From positions 40,860-104,859 of the forward strand of contig NZ_CAMPJO010000011.1 of assembly GCF_946886895.1 (NCBI RefSeq): 64,000 bases of DNA. The letters are read 5' to 3'. The notes beneath the pieces were generated by a model, which saw only the letters and a list, made by a program, of their open reading frames with translations, did no database searches and was not told the origin of the DNA. Below, piece by piece: positions 34,465 through 43,877 of the stretch. The position numbers and the translations under genes were made by a program. This DNA comes from an uncultured Marinobacter sp. GTDB taxonomy: Bacteria; Pseudomonadota; Gammaproteobacteria; Pseudomonadales; Oleiphilaceae. Numbering within the stretch: the stretch's first letter is position 1; each line of letters begins with the position of its first letter.

Positions 34465-34974
34465 TCAGTTAATCGTGGTTGAAATGTCGCCGGTGTCGGC
34501 ATCGTAGGCAATGGTGCTACCCTGTCCGTCCGGTTCGTAGGTGAAGACACAATCACCGTTCGGGGCCGTGATGGTGTATTCAGAATCCGCGCCGGTCACT
34601 CTCGGGGCATTGGACTGCAACACCCCCAGCCAGACTTCCTGGCATTTGGCGGCTGACATGCTGGCACTGGTATCGTTCGACGCCACCGACGTAGCCCAGC
34701 CTTCGTCGCTGACATCGACGTCGTCATTGCCAAAGCCCACCACATTCGTGGTGGCACTGGTGAATCCGTTCGAGACCCACTGGGTTTTGGCCAGGGCCAC
34801 ACCCGCCGCCAGGGCACCGGAGGTGGCACGGATGGTCGACTCGTGGGCCTGCTCGGAAAGCTGGGCAAATCTCGGCAGTGCGAACGCCGCCAGGATGGCC
34901 AGGATTGCAATCACAACCACCAGCTCAATCAGGGTAAAGCCACGATGCCGCCGTGTGTTCTTGTGGTGTGCCAT
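34465..34974 (-). CDS. mshB: MSHA pilin MshB
   Basis: 169 residues from the ATG at 34974, preceded by GAGG. The frame is open to 35013 but that would make an overlong leader. Leader MAHHKNTRRHRG, then FTLIELVVVIAILAILAAFALPRF. The C-terminal half has two cysteines (KCQEV and DCVFTY) that can form the pilin D-loop. It is clearly a paralogue of the downstream MshA; the order mshF-mshB-mshA is conserved in MSHA loci. A secondary or minor pilin role is known only from that family. Confidence 0.88.
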   Translation of the reverse strand: MAHHKNTRRHRGFTLIELVVVIAILAILAAFALPRFAQLSEQAHESTIRATSGALAAGVALAKTQWVSNGFTSATTNVVGFGNDDVDVSDEGWATSVASNDTSASMSAAKCQEVWLGVLQSNAPRVTGADSEYTITAPNGDCVFTYEPDGQGSTIAYDADTGDISTTIN

Positions 34975-35009
34975 AACACTGCCTCTTGTCAGTTGCTGCC
35001 TTACTGTCA

Positions 35010-35594
35010 TCAACGGTTGCCCTCGGGCACGTTCGCCAATGCGCCTGGTAACGGTGCCGGCGACAGCCTCAACCCCGTCAATCGCTCTTCCCGCTCACGC
35101 CGGCCATTGCCGTTGTGATCCACAAAGTCGGTCGTGACAGACCAGGCGCGCAATGCTCCCGATGCCTCTGCCCATCCATCTATGGTTATCGGCTGTCTCG
35201 GGTTATAGATTAACCAGCCGGTTTCCCGCGCCCTGCTGTCCGTTCGTTCCCGGGCCCAGAAGCACCAGTTCCCCGAATCAGGACCGCCGCCCTGGCAGCG
35301 ACCCTGATAATGGCGCCAGTGCTGCGTCGCCAGTGCTACCGGGTTAATGCCCTGATAGTCCGCCAGGCTGTCATTGCCGCCAAGCATCACTTCCGCGCCC
35401 TTGATCACCAGCGCCGACCGGAGCTGGCTCAGTACCAGCGCCACGGATTGTTCTTCCACCCGTCTCACCTCGCGTTCCAGCACACTGAACAGAACCCAGG
35501 CCAGCACGGCCAGAAGGATCAATACAATGGCAAAACGCAGCCGTCGCGCATTGGCCAGCCGGCTGGCCTCCGCTCCCAGCGTCCAGGGCCGCAC
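35010..35594 (-). CDS. mshF: MSHA biogenesis protein MshF
   Basis: 194 residues starting at a GTG directly after the mshG stop (TGAGTG). One N-terminal transmembrane helix (about residues 20-42: FAIVLILLAVLAWVLF) anchors a periplasmic domain containing a CQGG...WCFW cysteine pair and a C-terminal region with a calcium-loop-like DHNGNGRRE segment. MshF is defined by position between mshG and mshB; its biochemical role is not established. The last bases precede the mshB frame immediately. Confidence 0.82.
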   Translation of the reverse strand: MRPWTLGAEASRLANARRLRFAIVLILLAVLAWVLFSVLEREVRRVEEQSVALVLSQLRSALVIKGAEVMLGGNDSLADYQGINPVALATQHWRHYQGRCQGGGPDSGNWCFWARERTDSRARETGWLIYNPRQPITIDGWAEASGALRAWSVTTDFVDHNGNGRREREERLTGLRLSPAPLPGALANVPEGNR

Positions 35595-36824
35595 TCAACC
35601 CCGTCCCATGGCGGCAGAGCCCAGGTCCCAGATCGGGAGGAACACGCCCAGTGCCAGAATCAGCACCAGGATGCCCATGGCCACAATCAGGATGGGCTCG
35701 ATGGATTCCGCCAGCCGTTTCAGGCCGTAGTCCACGTCCTCATCGTAAAAATCCGCGACGTTATTGAGCATGTCGTCCACGGAACCGGTTTCCTCCCCGA
35801 CGGCAATCATCTGCAGGATCAGGGGGGTGAACATCTGGCTTTGCCGGGCGGTGCGCAACAGGCTCTCGCCACGCTCGATGCCCAGCCGCATGTCCTTGAT
35901 GTGTCTCGCAATCCAGGCATTGTCCGTGGCGTCAGCCACCACCGTTAAAGCCTGGGTCACCGGCATACCGGCGCTGAGCATGGTGGCGAAGTTTCGGGCA
36001 AACCGGCTCAGGGTAATCAGCTCCAGCAAGGGCCCGATGATCGGAATCCGTAGCTTGTAACGGTCCCAGGTCAGGCGACCCTGCTCGGTCTGCTTCCACT
36101 GACGGATCAACAATCCGCCCGCAGCCAGCCCAAATAACAAGATGTACCAGTAACCCAGCAGAAAATTGGAGGTGCCGACCAGGATCTGCGTCAGAAACGG
36201 CAAGTCCGCGCCCAGTTTGTTGAATACCGAGGCGAACTTCGGAATGACCAGGAAGTTCACCACCATCAACGCCGCTAGCAACGCCACCATCACAAAGGTG
36301 GGGTAGCGCATGGCCTGTTTCAGGCGGCGCCGGGTATCCCGCTCAAGTTCAAGAATACTGGAAAGCCGTTTGAAGGCGTCGTCCAGCATGCCGGTGTTCT
36401 CACCAACATGGATCATCGCGATAAACAGGTCTGAAAATACCCGCGGGTGGGCCTGCATCGCGGTCGCCATGGTGTTACCACCTTCCAGCCGGGAGGTGAC
36501 GTCTTCCAACACCTCCGCCAGCTCCGGCGATCGTGATGTCTCGGCCAGCCCTCGCATGGTCCGGATCAGTGGTATGCCCGCCTTGGTGAGCGCATGCATC
36601 TGCCGGCAGAACACGATCAGTTCATCCAGCGTAATGGCCCTGCGAAACAGTGGCAGCTTGCTGAACCGGTCACTCAGGGATTCTTTCGCAGCCTGCTCCT
36701 GAATCGTCAGCGGGGTAATACCCCGGCGCATCAGTTCGGAGGCCGCTGCATCGGCATTGGCGGCGGCCAGCAAGCCCTGCTGAACGGCGCCACGATTGTC
36801 CCTCCCACGGTAACTGAACTGCAT
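35595..36824 (-). CDS. mshG: MSHA inner-membrane platform protein MshG (GspF/PilC family)
   Basis: 409 residues. It contains two GspF cytoplasmic domains, each followed by membrane segments (near residues 170-230 and 375-400), and the typical FCRQMHALTKAGIPL and GEETGSVDDML motifs. It anchors the assembly ATPase MshE to the inner-membrane pilus machine. The ATG shares one base with the mshE stop, and mshF follows with no gap. Confidence 0.95.
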   Translation of the reverse strand: MQFSYRGRDNRGAVQQGLLAAANADAAASELMRRGITPLTIQEQAAKESLSDRFSKLPLFRRAITLDELIVFCRQMHALTKAGIPLIRTMRGLAETSRSPELAEVLEDVTSRLEGGNTMATAMQAHPRVFSDLFIAMIHVGENTGMLDDAFKRLSSILELERDTRRRLKQAMRYPTFVMVALLAALMVVNFLVIPKFASVFNKLGADLPFLTQILVGTSNFLLGYWYILLFGLAAGGLLIRQWKQTEQGRLTWDRYKLRIPIIGPLLELITLSRFARNFATMLSAGMPVTQALTVVADATDNAWIARHIKDMRLGIERGESLLRTARQSQMFTPLILQMIAVGEETGSVDDMLNNVADFYDEDVDYGLKRLAESIEPILIVAMGILVLILALGVFLPIWDLGSAAMGRG

Positions 36825-38596
36825 CAGGCATCACCTCCGATAGGCAGGTCCGGTGCGGGCAGGTCGTCCACGCCTGACCAGTCACCTTCCGAGGTGGCGG
36901 CTACCCGGGCGACCTCTTCCAGGGTGGTCACGCCCTGCAGGGCATAGTCCATCGCGCACAGCCCCAGCGGCCGGTACAGATCGCTTGTTCTGGCCTCCCG
37001 GGTAAACCCGGCCACGTCCTCGCGCCGCAGGGCGTCCAGCATGGCCTCATTCATCTCCAGCATCTCGTAAACACCGAGCCGGCCTTTGTATCCGGTGTTG
37101 CTGCATTGATAACAGCCGCGGCCATGAACGAATCCGGCCTCGAGATCCAGGGGGGCCAGATCAAAGCCCTTCAGCCATACCTGCTCCTGTTCGGTCGGCT
37201 GGTATTCTTCCGAACAGTTCTCACATACCCGCCGGACCAGCCGCTGGGCAACCACGGCCAACAGGGAACTGGCCACAAGGAAAGGCTCAGCGCCCATATC
37301 GATCAGTCGCAGAGCGCTGCTAATGGAATCGTTGGTGTGCAGTGTCGACAGCACCAGGTGGCCGGTCATGGCCGCGCGCAAACCAATTTCCACGGTCTCC
37401 TGGTCACGCATCTCGCCAACCAGGATGATGTCGGGGTCCTGGCGCAGGGCCGCTCGCAACACATTGGAAAACTCCAGGCCAATTCTGGGGTTTACCTGTA
37501 CCTGGGTAATCCGGGGGAGCCGGTATTCCACCGGATCTTCGGCGGTGATGATTTTCACTTCCGGGTGGTTCAGTTCCGTCAGGGCGCCATAGAGCGTGGT
37601 GGTTTTGCCGCTACCGGTGGGCCCGGTCACCAGGATCATACCGTGAGGCCGCTTGATGGTGCGACGGAAGCGTTCCAGCAACCGCGTCGGCATGCCGGTT
37701 CCGTCCAGGTTCAATAGCCCCTGGCTTTGGTCCAGCAGGCGCATAACCACAGACTCACCAAACTGCACCGGCATGGTCGATACCCGCACGTCAATGCTCC
37801 GGCCCTTCACCCGCACGTTAAACCGGCCATCCTGGGGCATGCGTTTTTCCGAGATGTTCAAGCCGGCCATCAGCTTCAGGCGAAGAACCAGCGCGGCGTT
37901 CACCCGCTTTTCCTTCATCACCTGTTCCTGCAATACGCCGTCAATGCGCTGACGTATGCGCACCACGGTTTCATCCGGCTCAATGTGAATATCCGAACTG
38001 CGGGCCTGTACCGCATCCTCGAACAGGGTCTGGAGCAGTTTGACCACCGGTGCCTCGGCACTCTCGGACTGCGCCGACAGATCCGCCAGATCGAAGGCAT
38101 CGTCCCCCAGTTCGTCTTCCAGTTCCTCGGCCAGAGAGGCAATTTCATCGGTTCGCCGATACACCAGATCCAGCGTGCTGAGCAATTCGCTTTCGCGGAC
38201 CACGGCCTGCTTGATCGGCTGTTTGAGAATCCGGACCAGCTCGTCGTAGGCAAAAATATCCAGCGGGTCGGCCATGCCCACCAGCAGCTCTCCGCCCTGC
38301 TCGGCGAGCACAATACTGCGGAACCGGCGAGCCATGGCTTCCGGCAGCTTCTTGACCAGGTCATTGTTGAACTGGTAATGGCGAAGCTGAACGAAGGGCA
38401 CCTGCAACTGGCGGGACAGAATATTGAGGAGGTTGTCCTCGTCGACATAGCCGAGGTCCGTCAGCGTCTTGCCGAGCTTGCGGCCCGTCGTCTTCTGCTC
38501 CCGAAGCGCCGTCATCAACTGCTGTTCCGTGATGACGTCGTTCTGGACCAGCAGATCCCCCAGCCGGACTTTTTTCTTCGGTTCCGTTGTCATCAT
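36824..38596 (-). CDS. mshE: MSHA pilus assembly ATPase MshE (GspE/PilB family, c-di-GMP-binding N-domain)
   Basis: 590 residues. The N-terminal MshEN domain shows RLGDLLVQNDVI...KLGKTLTDLGYV and a second block KKLPEAMARRF...GMADP, the paired motif that binds cyclic di-GMP in Vibrio cholerae MshE. The C-terminal ATPase has Walker A GPTGSGKTT near residue 325, an Asp box, a Walker B region (ILVGEMRD) and a tetracysteine zinc site (CENC, CYQC) typical of GspE. It powers pilin polymerisation. The first two codons are both ATG (38596, 38593), overlapping the mshN stop. Confidence 0.95.
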   Translation of the reverse strand: MMTTEPKKKVRLGDLLVQNDVITEQQLMTALREQKTTGRKLGKTLTDLGYVDEDNLLNILSRQLQVPFVQLRHYQFNNDLVKKLPEAMARRFRSIVLAEQGGELLVGMADPLDIFAYDELVRILKQPIKQAVVRESELLSTLDLVYRRTDEIASLAEELEDELGDDAFDLADLSAQSESAEAPVVKLLQTLFEDAVQARSSDIHIEPDETVVRIRQRIDGVLQEQVMKEKRVNAALVLRLKLMAGLNISEKRMPQDGRFNVRVKGRSIDVRVSTMPVQFGESVVMRLLDQSQGLLNLDGTGMPTRLLERFRRTIKRPHGMILVTGPTGSGKTTTLYGALTELNHPEVKIITAEDPVEYRLPRITQVQVNPRIGLEFSNVLRAALRQDPDIILVGEMRDQETVEIGLRAAMTGHLVLSTLHTNDSISSALRLIDMGAEPFLVASSLLAVVAQRLVRRVCENCSEEYQPTEQEQVWLKGFDLAPLDLEAGFVHGRGCYQCSNTGYKGRLGVYEMLEMNEAMLDALRREDVAGFTREARTSDLYRPLGLCAMDYALQGVTTLEEVARVAATSEGDWSGVDDLPAPDLPIGGDA

Positions 38597-39672
38597 CCCG
38601 CCCGTAGCCGTTTCAAGCGTTCGCGAACATAGTCCGCCAGCGACGGCGGCAAGCCTGGCAACAGGGCAGCCTGGCCGTAGGCCTTCACCGCGCCTGCCAG
38701 TTCACCCCGGGTTTCCAGGGCAATGGCAAGGCCCACCCACCAGGCCGCACGGCTGTCGTCCAGTGCAATCAGGGACGACCAGTGCCTGGCCGCCTCGAGG
38801 CTGTTGCCGGCCTGTTGTTGCAAGGTCGCCAGGGTCACCCGGTATTGGATATTCTCCGATACAGGTGGAACCTCTTGCTCCAGTGTTGCCACCGCACGCT
38901 CGAGGCTACCGCTGGCCAGCAGTGCACGCGCCCTGAGCAACCGGAGGTCGGGCTCCGCCCCGGTGAGGGATTCCGGCAACCAGTCCAGGGCCCGCTCGGG
39001 CATGCCCTGCACCAGCATCTGCCGGGCAAACACTTCCCGGCTGGCCACGGCAGGTTGCTCACTGGCCAGCTCTGTCAGCGTGCGCTCAGCCGCTGCGGCC
39101 CGGCCTGCCCGGAGCAGCTCTGAAAGCTGCTGACTGACCCGCAGATCAATGGCTTCGGGGGTTTCACGCACCTGTTTTACGTTTACAGCCGGCGCCGGAG
39201 TGGCTGATGCGGGAAGGGGCTGGTCCGCTGCATTTTCGGCCATCACAGGCTCAGATACCGGTTCGGACACAGGTTCTGGGTCGGGCTCGATGCTTACAGA
39301 GGACGCCGTCGTCGCCGGACCGGCAACCGGGGCAGGTTCCGGCGCCGCCTGGCGCTCAGGTTTTTCTGCTGGTGCCTTCTCAGGCTTGCTTTCTGGCTTT
39401 GGCTCCGGCGCTGGCGCTGGCGCTGGCGCAGCATTGGGCACATGAGGTTCCGAAGGGCGGCCCGCCACCGCAACCGACGCCTGGTCGCTATCTCGTACAA
39501 ACAACACGTACCCCAAAGCCAACAGCAGTAGCAGGAGCAACACCACCATAACCGGCATCACCCAGCGGCGCTCCTGAGGCAGACCGGCCGCGCCGCCCCC
39601 GTAGGCAGCGGGCACGTCCGGCCTTTGCTGCCGGGCTTCGGCGGCTCTCAGGGCATCATTCAGCAGGCTCAT
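38593..39672 (-). CDS. mshN: MSHA biogenesis protein MshN (TPR, single-pass membrane)
   Basis: About 359 residues from the ATG at 39672 (MSLLNDALRAAEARQ), which overlaps the mshM stop as ATGA. A short cytoplasmic segment, one transmembrane helix (VMVVLLLLLLLALGYVLFV) and a ~90-residue Pro/Ala/Glu-rich linker with short tandem repeats (PAPAPAPEPKPE, EPVSEPVSEPV) lead to a C-terminal tetratricopeptide-like helical domain with alanine-rich repeats. It probably spans the periplasm towards the MshL secretin. Role inferred from order and architecture. Confidence 0.87.
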   Translation of the reverse strand: MSLLNDALRAAEARQQRPDVPAAYGGGAAGLPQERRWVMPVMVVLLLLLLLALGYVLFVRDSDQASVAVAGRPSEPHVPNAAPAPAPAPEPKPESKPEKAPAEKPERQAAPEPAPVAGPATTASSVSIEPDPEPVSEPVSEPVMAENAADQPLPASATPAPAVNVKQVRETPEAIDLRVSQQLSELLRAGRAAAAERTLTELASEQPAVASREVFARQMLVQGMPERALDWLPESLTGAEPDLRLLRARALLASGSLERAVATLEQEVPPVSENIQYRVTLATLQQQAGNSLEAARHWSSLIALDDSRAAWWVGLAIALETRGELAGAVKAYGQAALLPGLPPSLADYVRERLKRLRAG

Positions 39673-40508
39673 ATCCACCTCGCCAGCAAGCCCGGCGACC
39701 GCGCGCTGTCGGTGTCCCGGACCGCCTGAATCACATGGCGGCGGTGTACGCCACGGTCACCTCGGCCCCAGGCCGCCAGCATGGCTTTATGGGCGAGGAT
39801 ATTGATCAGGCGCGGGATACCCCCAGACGCCTGCGTCAGCAGCCGCACCGCCGTCGTATCAAACAGGTCACCACCGTTGTAGCCCGCCTGTGCCAGCCGG
39901 TGCCGAAGATAGTGGGCCACCGATGGCCGGTCCAGGGGTGCCAGGCAGTACTGGAACGTGATCCGTTGGCGCAACTGGCGCAGGCTGTCTTTCCGGAGCA
40001 ACGCATCAAGTTCGGGCTGCCCGAAAAGCACCACCTGCAAAAGACGAATGCTCTCGGTTTCAAGGTTGGTGAGCAGGCGCAGGGCTTCTATGGTTTCTTC
40101 CGGCATGGCCTGTGCCTCGTCGATCACCAGCACAACCGGGCGCTGTTCCATCGCTAACGCGATCAGGCGTTCGTTCAGTGCCTTGAGCACCTGGTGAGTA
40201 TTGGTACAACGGGACACATCCACACCCAGCTCCTCCGCCACCGCTTCGTACAGGGTGTCCGGAGTCAGGTGCGGGTTTGGGATGTAGGCCGTGTACGCCT
40301 GCTGTTCCAGTTGGTTCAGAAGCAGACGGCACAACAGGGTCTTACCGGTTCCCACTTCCCCGGAGATCTTGATAAATCCTTCCCGCTCTTTCAGGGCCAC
40401 CAGCAGTAATTCCAGGGCATCGCCATGGCTGGGCGCCCGCAGGAAGTAGCGGGTATTAGGCGTCAGTGCGAACGGTGCTTCCTGCAGTCCGAAGTGGGTT
40501 TCGTACAT
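39669..40508 (-). CDS. mshM: MSHA biogenesis ATPase MshM (ExeA-like AAA protein)
   Basis: 279 residues. It begins MYETHFGLQEAPFALTPNTRYF, the signature of the ExeA/GspA family. Walker A GEVGTGKT is near residue 49, Walker B VVLVIDEAQ near 126, and an AAA lid follows. In type II secretion ExeA helps place the secretin through peptidoglycan; here it is thought to do so for MshL. One base separates it from mshL. Confidence 0.93.
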   Translation of the reverse strand: MYETHFGLQEAPFALTPNTRYFLRAPSHGDALELLLVALKEREGFIKISGEVGTGKTLLCRLLLNQLEQQAYTAYIPNPHLTPDTLYEAVAEELGVDVSRCTNTHQVLKALNERLIALAMEQRPVVLVIDEAQAMPEETIEALRLLTNLETESIRLLQVVLFGQPELDALLRKDSLRQLRQRITFQYCLAPLDRPSVAHYLRHRLAQAGYNGGDLFDTTAVRLLTQASGGIPRLINILAHKAMLAAWGRGDRGVHRRHVIQAVRDTDSARSPGLLARWI

Positions 40509-40509
40509 G

Positions 40510-42234
40510 CTAGCGTAGAGCCTTCTCCGGTTCGGGTGTCACCGACTGCGACGACTCCAGCAGCTCCCTGAGCACGCTCATGCGCTCACGACTGGCGGCA
40601 ATATCGGCATTCATCTGCGTCGGACCGGCCACCACCGGCCTGAGCAGAATCACCAGTTCGCTCTTCCTGGACTGGAAGTTGCGCTGTTTGAACAGCTCAC
40701 CCAGCAGCGGGATGTCGCTGAAGAAGGGCACCGCCGAGTTCTTGTCCTCGCTGGTGTTCTGGATCAGGCCGCCAATCACCACAATCTGGCCACTCGCCGC
40801 CCGGATAACACTGTCAGTTTCCCGTACGGTGCTGCTGGCCAGGGGCAGGGTAACGTCCTGATCACCGATGGTGATCACCTTTTCCTGATCGGTGACTTCA
40901 CTCACCGATGGGTGTACGTGCAGGGTGATAATGTCGTTTTCTGAAATCTGGGGCGTCACATCCAGTGAGATCCCGGAGAAAAACGGCGTCAGTTCGACCG
41001 AGGTTGATGTGCTGTCCGACGCGGTAATGGCGGAGTTATTTTCGTCGAAATCAATGTCAGTGACGAAGAATTCGTCGGTTCCCACCTTGATCACCGCTTT
41101 CTGGTTATTGAGGGTGGAAATGCGCGGGCTCGACAGGATCTGCACGTTGCCCTGGGTTCCCAGCAACTCTATCAGCGCGGTAAAACTGCCCTCCCGGAAC
41201 GTTGCTGAAAACAACCCGCCAATGTCGGTGGTCTGAATCGCCTGGCCTGCCAGTGACTGCGCGGTAAATTCCGCCGGCAGGCCATCGCTGGCGATCACCG
41301 ACGAAGCACTCTGGATGTCGGACCAGTTGACGCCCTGCTGATACCTCTGGTTCAGGGCAATTTCAAGGATTCTGGCCTCCAGGATCACCTGGCGCTGCAT
41401 GATCAGTTCGGTGCGGCGGAGATATTCCTCAACCAATCGCAATTTATTTGCGCCAGCCCGGACCATTACCAGCCCCGCTTCCGGATTGACAATCACCTGC
41501 TGTCCGTTTCCGCCGCCCACCATCATGGACAGAGCGTTCTGAATGCCCTGCCAGAAATCCGAGGCGGTTTCCGTGGAAATGGTTGTGCCCACCAGGTTTC
41601 GGGTGTCGCCGTTGCCCGTATTATCGTCGCCGGTGCCGGCATCACTGCTCCGGGAGTTGGTAACCTGCCCCGAGCTGACCCGGGTTTCGGACCCGCCCAT
41701 ACGTGTAAAGTTCAGGTAGTCAATTGGAAACAGCCGAGTCTGAATGCGGTTGGCATCCACCTGAAACAACCGACCCTTGCGCTGAATATCGAGGCCATAC
41801 ACATCAGCCGCAATATCCATGACTTCCGGCACGGTGACCCCGTTCAGCCGCAGATCAATCACCGCCGACACCTCCGGGTGCACGACAACGTTATAACGGG
41901 TGCCCTGCACCAGCGCTTCGAAAAAGCTGCCGGCCGCGACCCCCCGGGCATTGACGTCAAAACGTTCGTCCAGGTCACCGCTGTCTTCCAGCGAGGGTAA
42001 CAGGGCGGCACTGATCTCCGCGGGGAGCGGTGCTGGCCGGGGGGTGTCCGGGGCGGGCGCCGACGGTGCTGCCGACGCCTCTGCCATGGCCTGTTCAATC
42101 GCATCGGCGGAATCGGTCGATGTGGCGGTAGCGGTTCGCATCAATGGGTTGTTGCTGCAGGCTGCCAACAGCACCGCCATCACCAGCATACCCGTCATTT
42201 TTACCTTTATCATGATTGCCCGATTGTCTGTCAT
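40510..42234 (-). CDS. mshL: MSHA secretin MshL
   Basis: 574 residues. A lipoprotein-type signal (VLLAACSNN) makes it a candidate outer-membrane lipoprotein. A secretin/TonB short N-domain (FFEALVQGTRYNVVVHPEV) near residue 100, a Ser/Gly/Asn-rich loop and the C-terminal secretin domain (VILEARILEIALNQ...; RAASGQIVVIGGLIQ) follow. Multimers form the outer-membrane gate for the MSHA pilus. Several in-frame ATGs exist near the start; the first overlaps the mshK stop as ATGA. Confidence 0.94.
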   Translation of the reverse strand: MTDNRAIMIKVKMTGMLVMAVLLAACSNNPLMRTATATSTDSADAIEQAMAEASAAPSAPAPDTPRPAPLPAEISAALLPSLEDSGDLDERFDVNARGVAAGSFFEALVQGTRYNVVVHPEVSAVIDLRLNGVTVPEVMDIAADVYGLDIQRKGRLFQVDANRIQTRLFPIDYLNFTRMGGSETRVSSGQVTNSRSSDAGTGDDNTGNGDTRNLVGTTISTETASDFWQGIQNALSMMVGGGNGQQVIVNPEAGLVMVRAGANKLRLVEEYLRRTELIMQRQVILEARILEIALNQRYQQGVNWSDIQSASSVIASDGLPAEFTAQSLAGQAIQTTDIGGLFSATFREGSFTALIELLGTQGNVQILSSPRISTLNNQKAVIKVGTDEFFVTDIDFDENNSAITASDSTSTSVELTPFFSGISLDVTPQISENDIITLHVHPSVSEVTDQEKVITIGDQDVTLPLASSTVRETDSVIRAASGQIVVIGGLIQNTSEDKNSAVPFFSDIPLLGELFKQRNFQSRKSELVILLRPVVAGPTQMNADIAASRERMSVLRELLESSQSVTPEPEKALR

Positions 42235-42575
42235 TGGGTTCTCCGCACCTGCGGAAGTGCGTCCAGATACAGCACCCGCTTGGCGCCCTGGTCCATCACC
42301 ACAACGCGGTTGCTGTGAATCCGGACCACACGAATACCGTCAATACTCTGGCCTTCGGTGAGCGCCTCACCCTCGATGACAGCCACCCGCCGGCCGGCAC
42401 CGATCAGGATAGACTCCAGGGACAGGGTTCGCTCCGGCACAGGTGCCGTAACCGAACGACCCGCACTCGGAGGCCGGGTCGGATCCTGCAGCGCATCGAC
42501 GGGCAGCGCCAGGAGCACCAGGCTGCAAACGGCGATCAGGCCCGGTAGTGTGCGGAGTGGAAAGGTTCGTTGCAT
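42231..42575 (-). CDS. mshK: MSHA biogenesis protein MshK (PilP-like periplasmic protein)
   Basis: About 114 residues from the ATG at 42575; a start at 42605 would overlap mshJ by 26 bp and spoil the signal peptide. A signal peptide (RTFPLRTLPGLIAVCSLVLLALPVDA) is followed by LQDPTRPPS, the DPxRP motif shared with GspC/PilP-type proteins that dock on the secretin. A small beta-rich domain follows. Function inferred from position and motif. Confidence 0.87.
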   Translation of the reverse strand: MQRTFPLRTLPGLIAVCSLVLLALPVDALQDPTRPPSAGRSVTAPVPERTLSLESILIGAGRRVAVIEGEALTEGQSIDGIRVVRIHSNRVVVMDQGAKRVLYLDALPQVRRTQ

Positions 42576-42579
42576 CACA

Positions 42580-43272
42580 TCAGACTCCCAGCCAGGCTTT
42601 TTCAAGGCTCAGGGTGCGTACCCGTATCAGCGCCTCGCCACTGGGCCAGTCACCAGCACGATAGTCCAGTACCTGCCAGCCCAGCCGGGCATCCAATGAC
42701 TCCAGCCGCTTCAGATAGGCCAGCACATTGAGATAGCTTCCCTGCACGTGCAGCTCCACATCGTGCGCATACAACAGCGGCTCCAGCGCCTCGTTTCCGG
42801 GCTCCGGAGGTTCTCCGGACTCGGAAGCGGGCGCATAGACCGGTGTTGGCGCCTTGAGTTCCAAGGCCTGGAGCGCCAGCGCCTCCTGGGTGGCCAGGAT
42901 GTCCCGCAACAGACTCACCATGGCCTGCGGAGCCACCAGTTGGCCGGTCGTTTCGGAGACCTGCTGATTGAGTTGTGCCAGCCGCTGCTGACGTGCCTCC
43001 AGTTGCTTGCGCAGGGCCTGGGACGGGTCCGACGCCAGGCGTTCGTTCAGTGCCTGCTGCCGATTCAGCAAAGCGGACTGATCGGCGTTCAGGGCAGCCA
43101 TGCGCTCCTCCAGTTGCCGGTTCTGCTGCGTCACGGGCACTACCAACCACTCCCAGCCCATGAACAGCACCAGTACCATGGCGGTTACCAGGATCAGGAG
43201 CCGTTCACGAAGAGGCCGCTGGTTGTACCAGTCCGCGCCGGCAGCAAACGAGTCACGCCAGTGAGCAGCCAT
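42580..43272 (-). CDS. mshJ: MSHA biogenesis protein MshJ (PilO-like)
   Basis: 230 residues. A short cytoplasmic N-terminus, one transmembrane helix (LLILVTAMVLVLFMGWEWLVV) near residues 25-45, a long coiled coil rich in Gln/Leu (QQNRQLEERMAALNADQSA...) and a C-terminal ferredoxin-like domain match GspM/PilO proteins of the inner-membrane alignment complex. The ATG shares a base with the stop of the upstream PilN-like gene (TAATG). Confidence 0.88.
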   Translation of the reverse strand: MAAHWRDSFAAGADWYNQRPLRERLLILVTAMVLVLFMGWEWLVVPVTQQNRQLEERMAALNADQSALLNRQQALNERLASDPSQALRKQLEARQQRLAQLNQQVSETTGQLVAPQAMVSLLRDILATQEALALQALELKAPTPVYAPASESGEPPEPGNEALEPLLYAHDVELHVQGSYLNVLAYLKRLESLDARLGWQVLDYRAGDWPSGEALIRVRTLSLEKAWLGV

Positions 43273-43877
43273 TAGTTGCCACCTCCGCCACGCTCTGTCG
43301 CCACCCTGAAATCAACCCACTGCCCGGCTTCCGGCCTCGACAGTTTGAACGCGCCGAAGGTCCGCCCGGCAAATGCGGGCTCTTTCCCGAGCTTCTGGAG
43401 ATACAGCGGCACCAGTGCGCCTGTGCCGGCACGGCCTTCGATCACCACCTGATTCGTCGGCGCCTCCAGTCGTATGCCGGTGAGCCAGACGTTCTCAGGG
43501 ATCTGCCGCGCGAGGGCCGCCATTTGCGGGGAAAACGGAGTGTTGTTGTTGCTCACCAGGCCCTCGACTTTCGCCAGCAGCAACTGACGTCGGGCGAGGG
43601 TTTCCGAGACCCGGTCCAGCGCCCCTTCCAGGGCCGGATCCGGTTGCCGTGCGCCCACCGTTTCCGCCAGCTCGACCACAACCTGCTCCAGGCGCGCGTT
43701 CCGGGCTTCCATCTGCGCCACCTGTGCGTCAAGACTCGCGTGCTGGTAGCGTACGAAAGTTGCAGCTATGGCGACAACCAGCACCACTGCCAGCACCAGC
43801 CCAATGGCCGTGCCCGCATGCCAGTGTTCTTTCCGGGGCCGGAATTCATGAGTATACAGATTGACCTGCTGGATCAT
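43272..43877 (-). CDS. PilN-like MSHA inner-membrane protein (second MshI subunit)
   Basis: 201 residues. It starts MIQQVNLYTHEFRPRKE, the PilN signature that binds PilM-type proteins (QxNLYxxEFRP). One transmembrane helix (GLVLAVVLVVAIAATFV), a coiled coil and a C-terminal domain follow. It overlaps mshI by 4 bp. In Shewanella-type loci this position is called mshI2; nomenclature varies. Confidence 0.85.
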   Translation of the reverse strand: MIQQVNLYTHEFRPRKEHWHAGTAIGLVLAVVLVVAIAATFVRYQHASLDAQVAQMEARNARLEQVVVELAETVGARQPDPALEGALDRVSETLARRQLLLAKVEGLVSNNNTPFSPQMAALARQIPENVWLTGIRLEAPTNQVVIEGRAGTGALVPLYLQKLGKEPAFAGRTFGAFKLSRPEAGQWVDFRVATERGGGGN

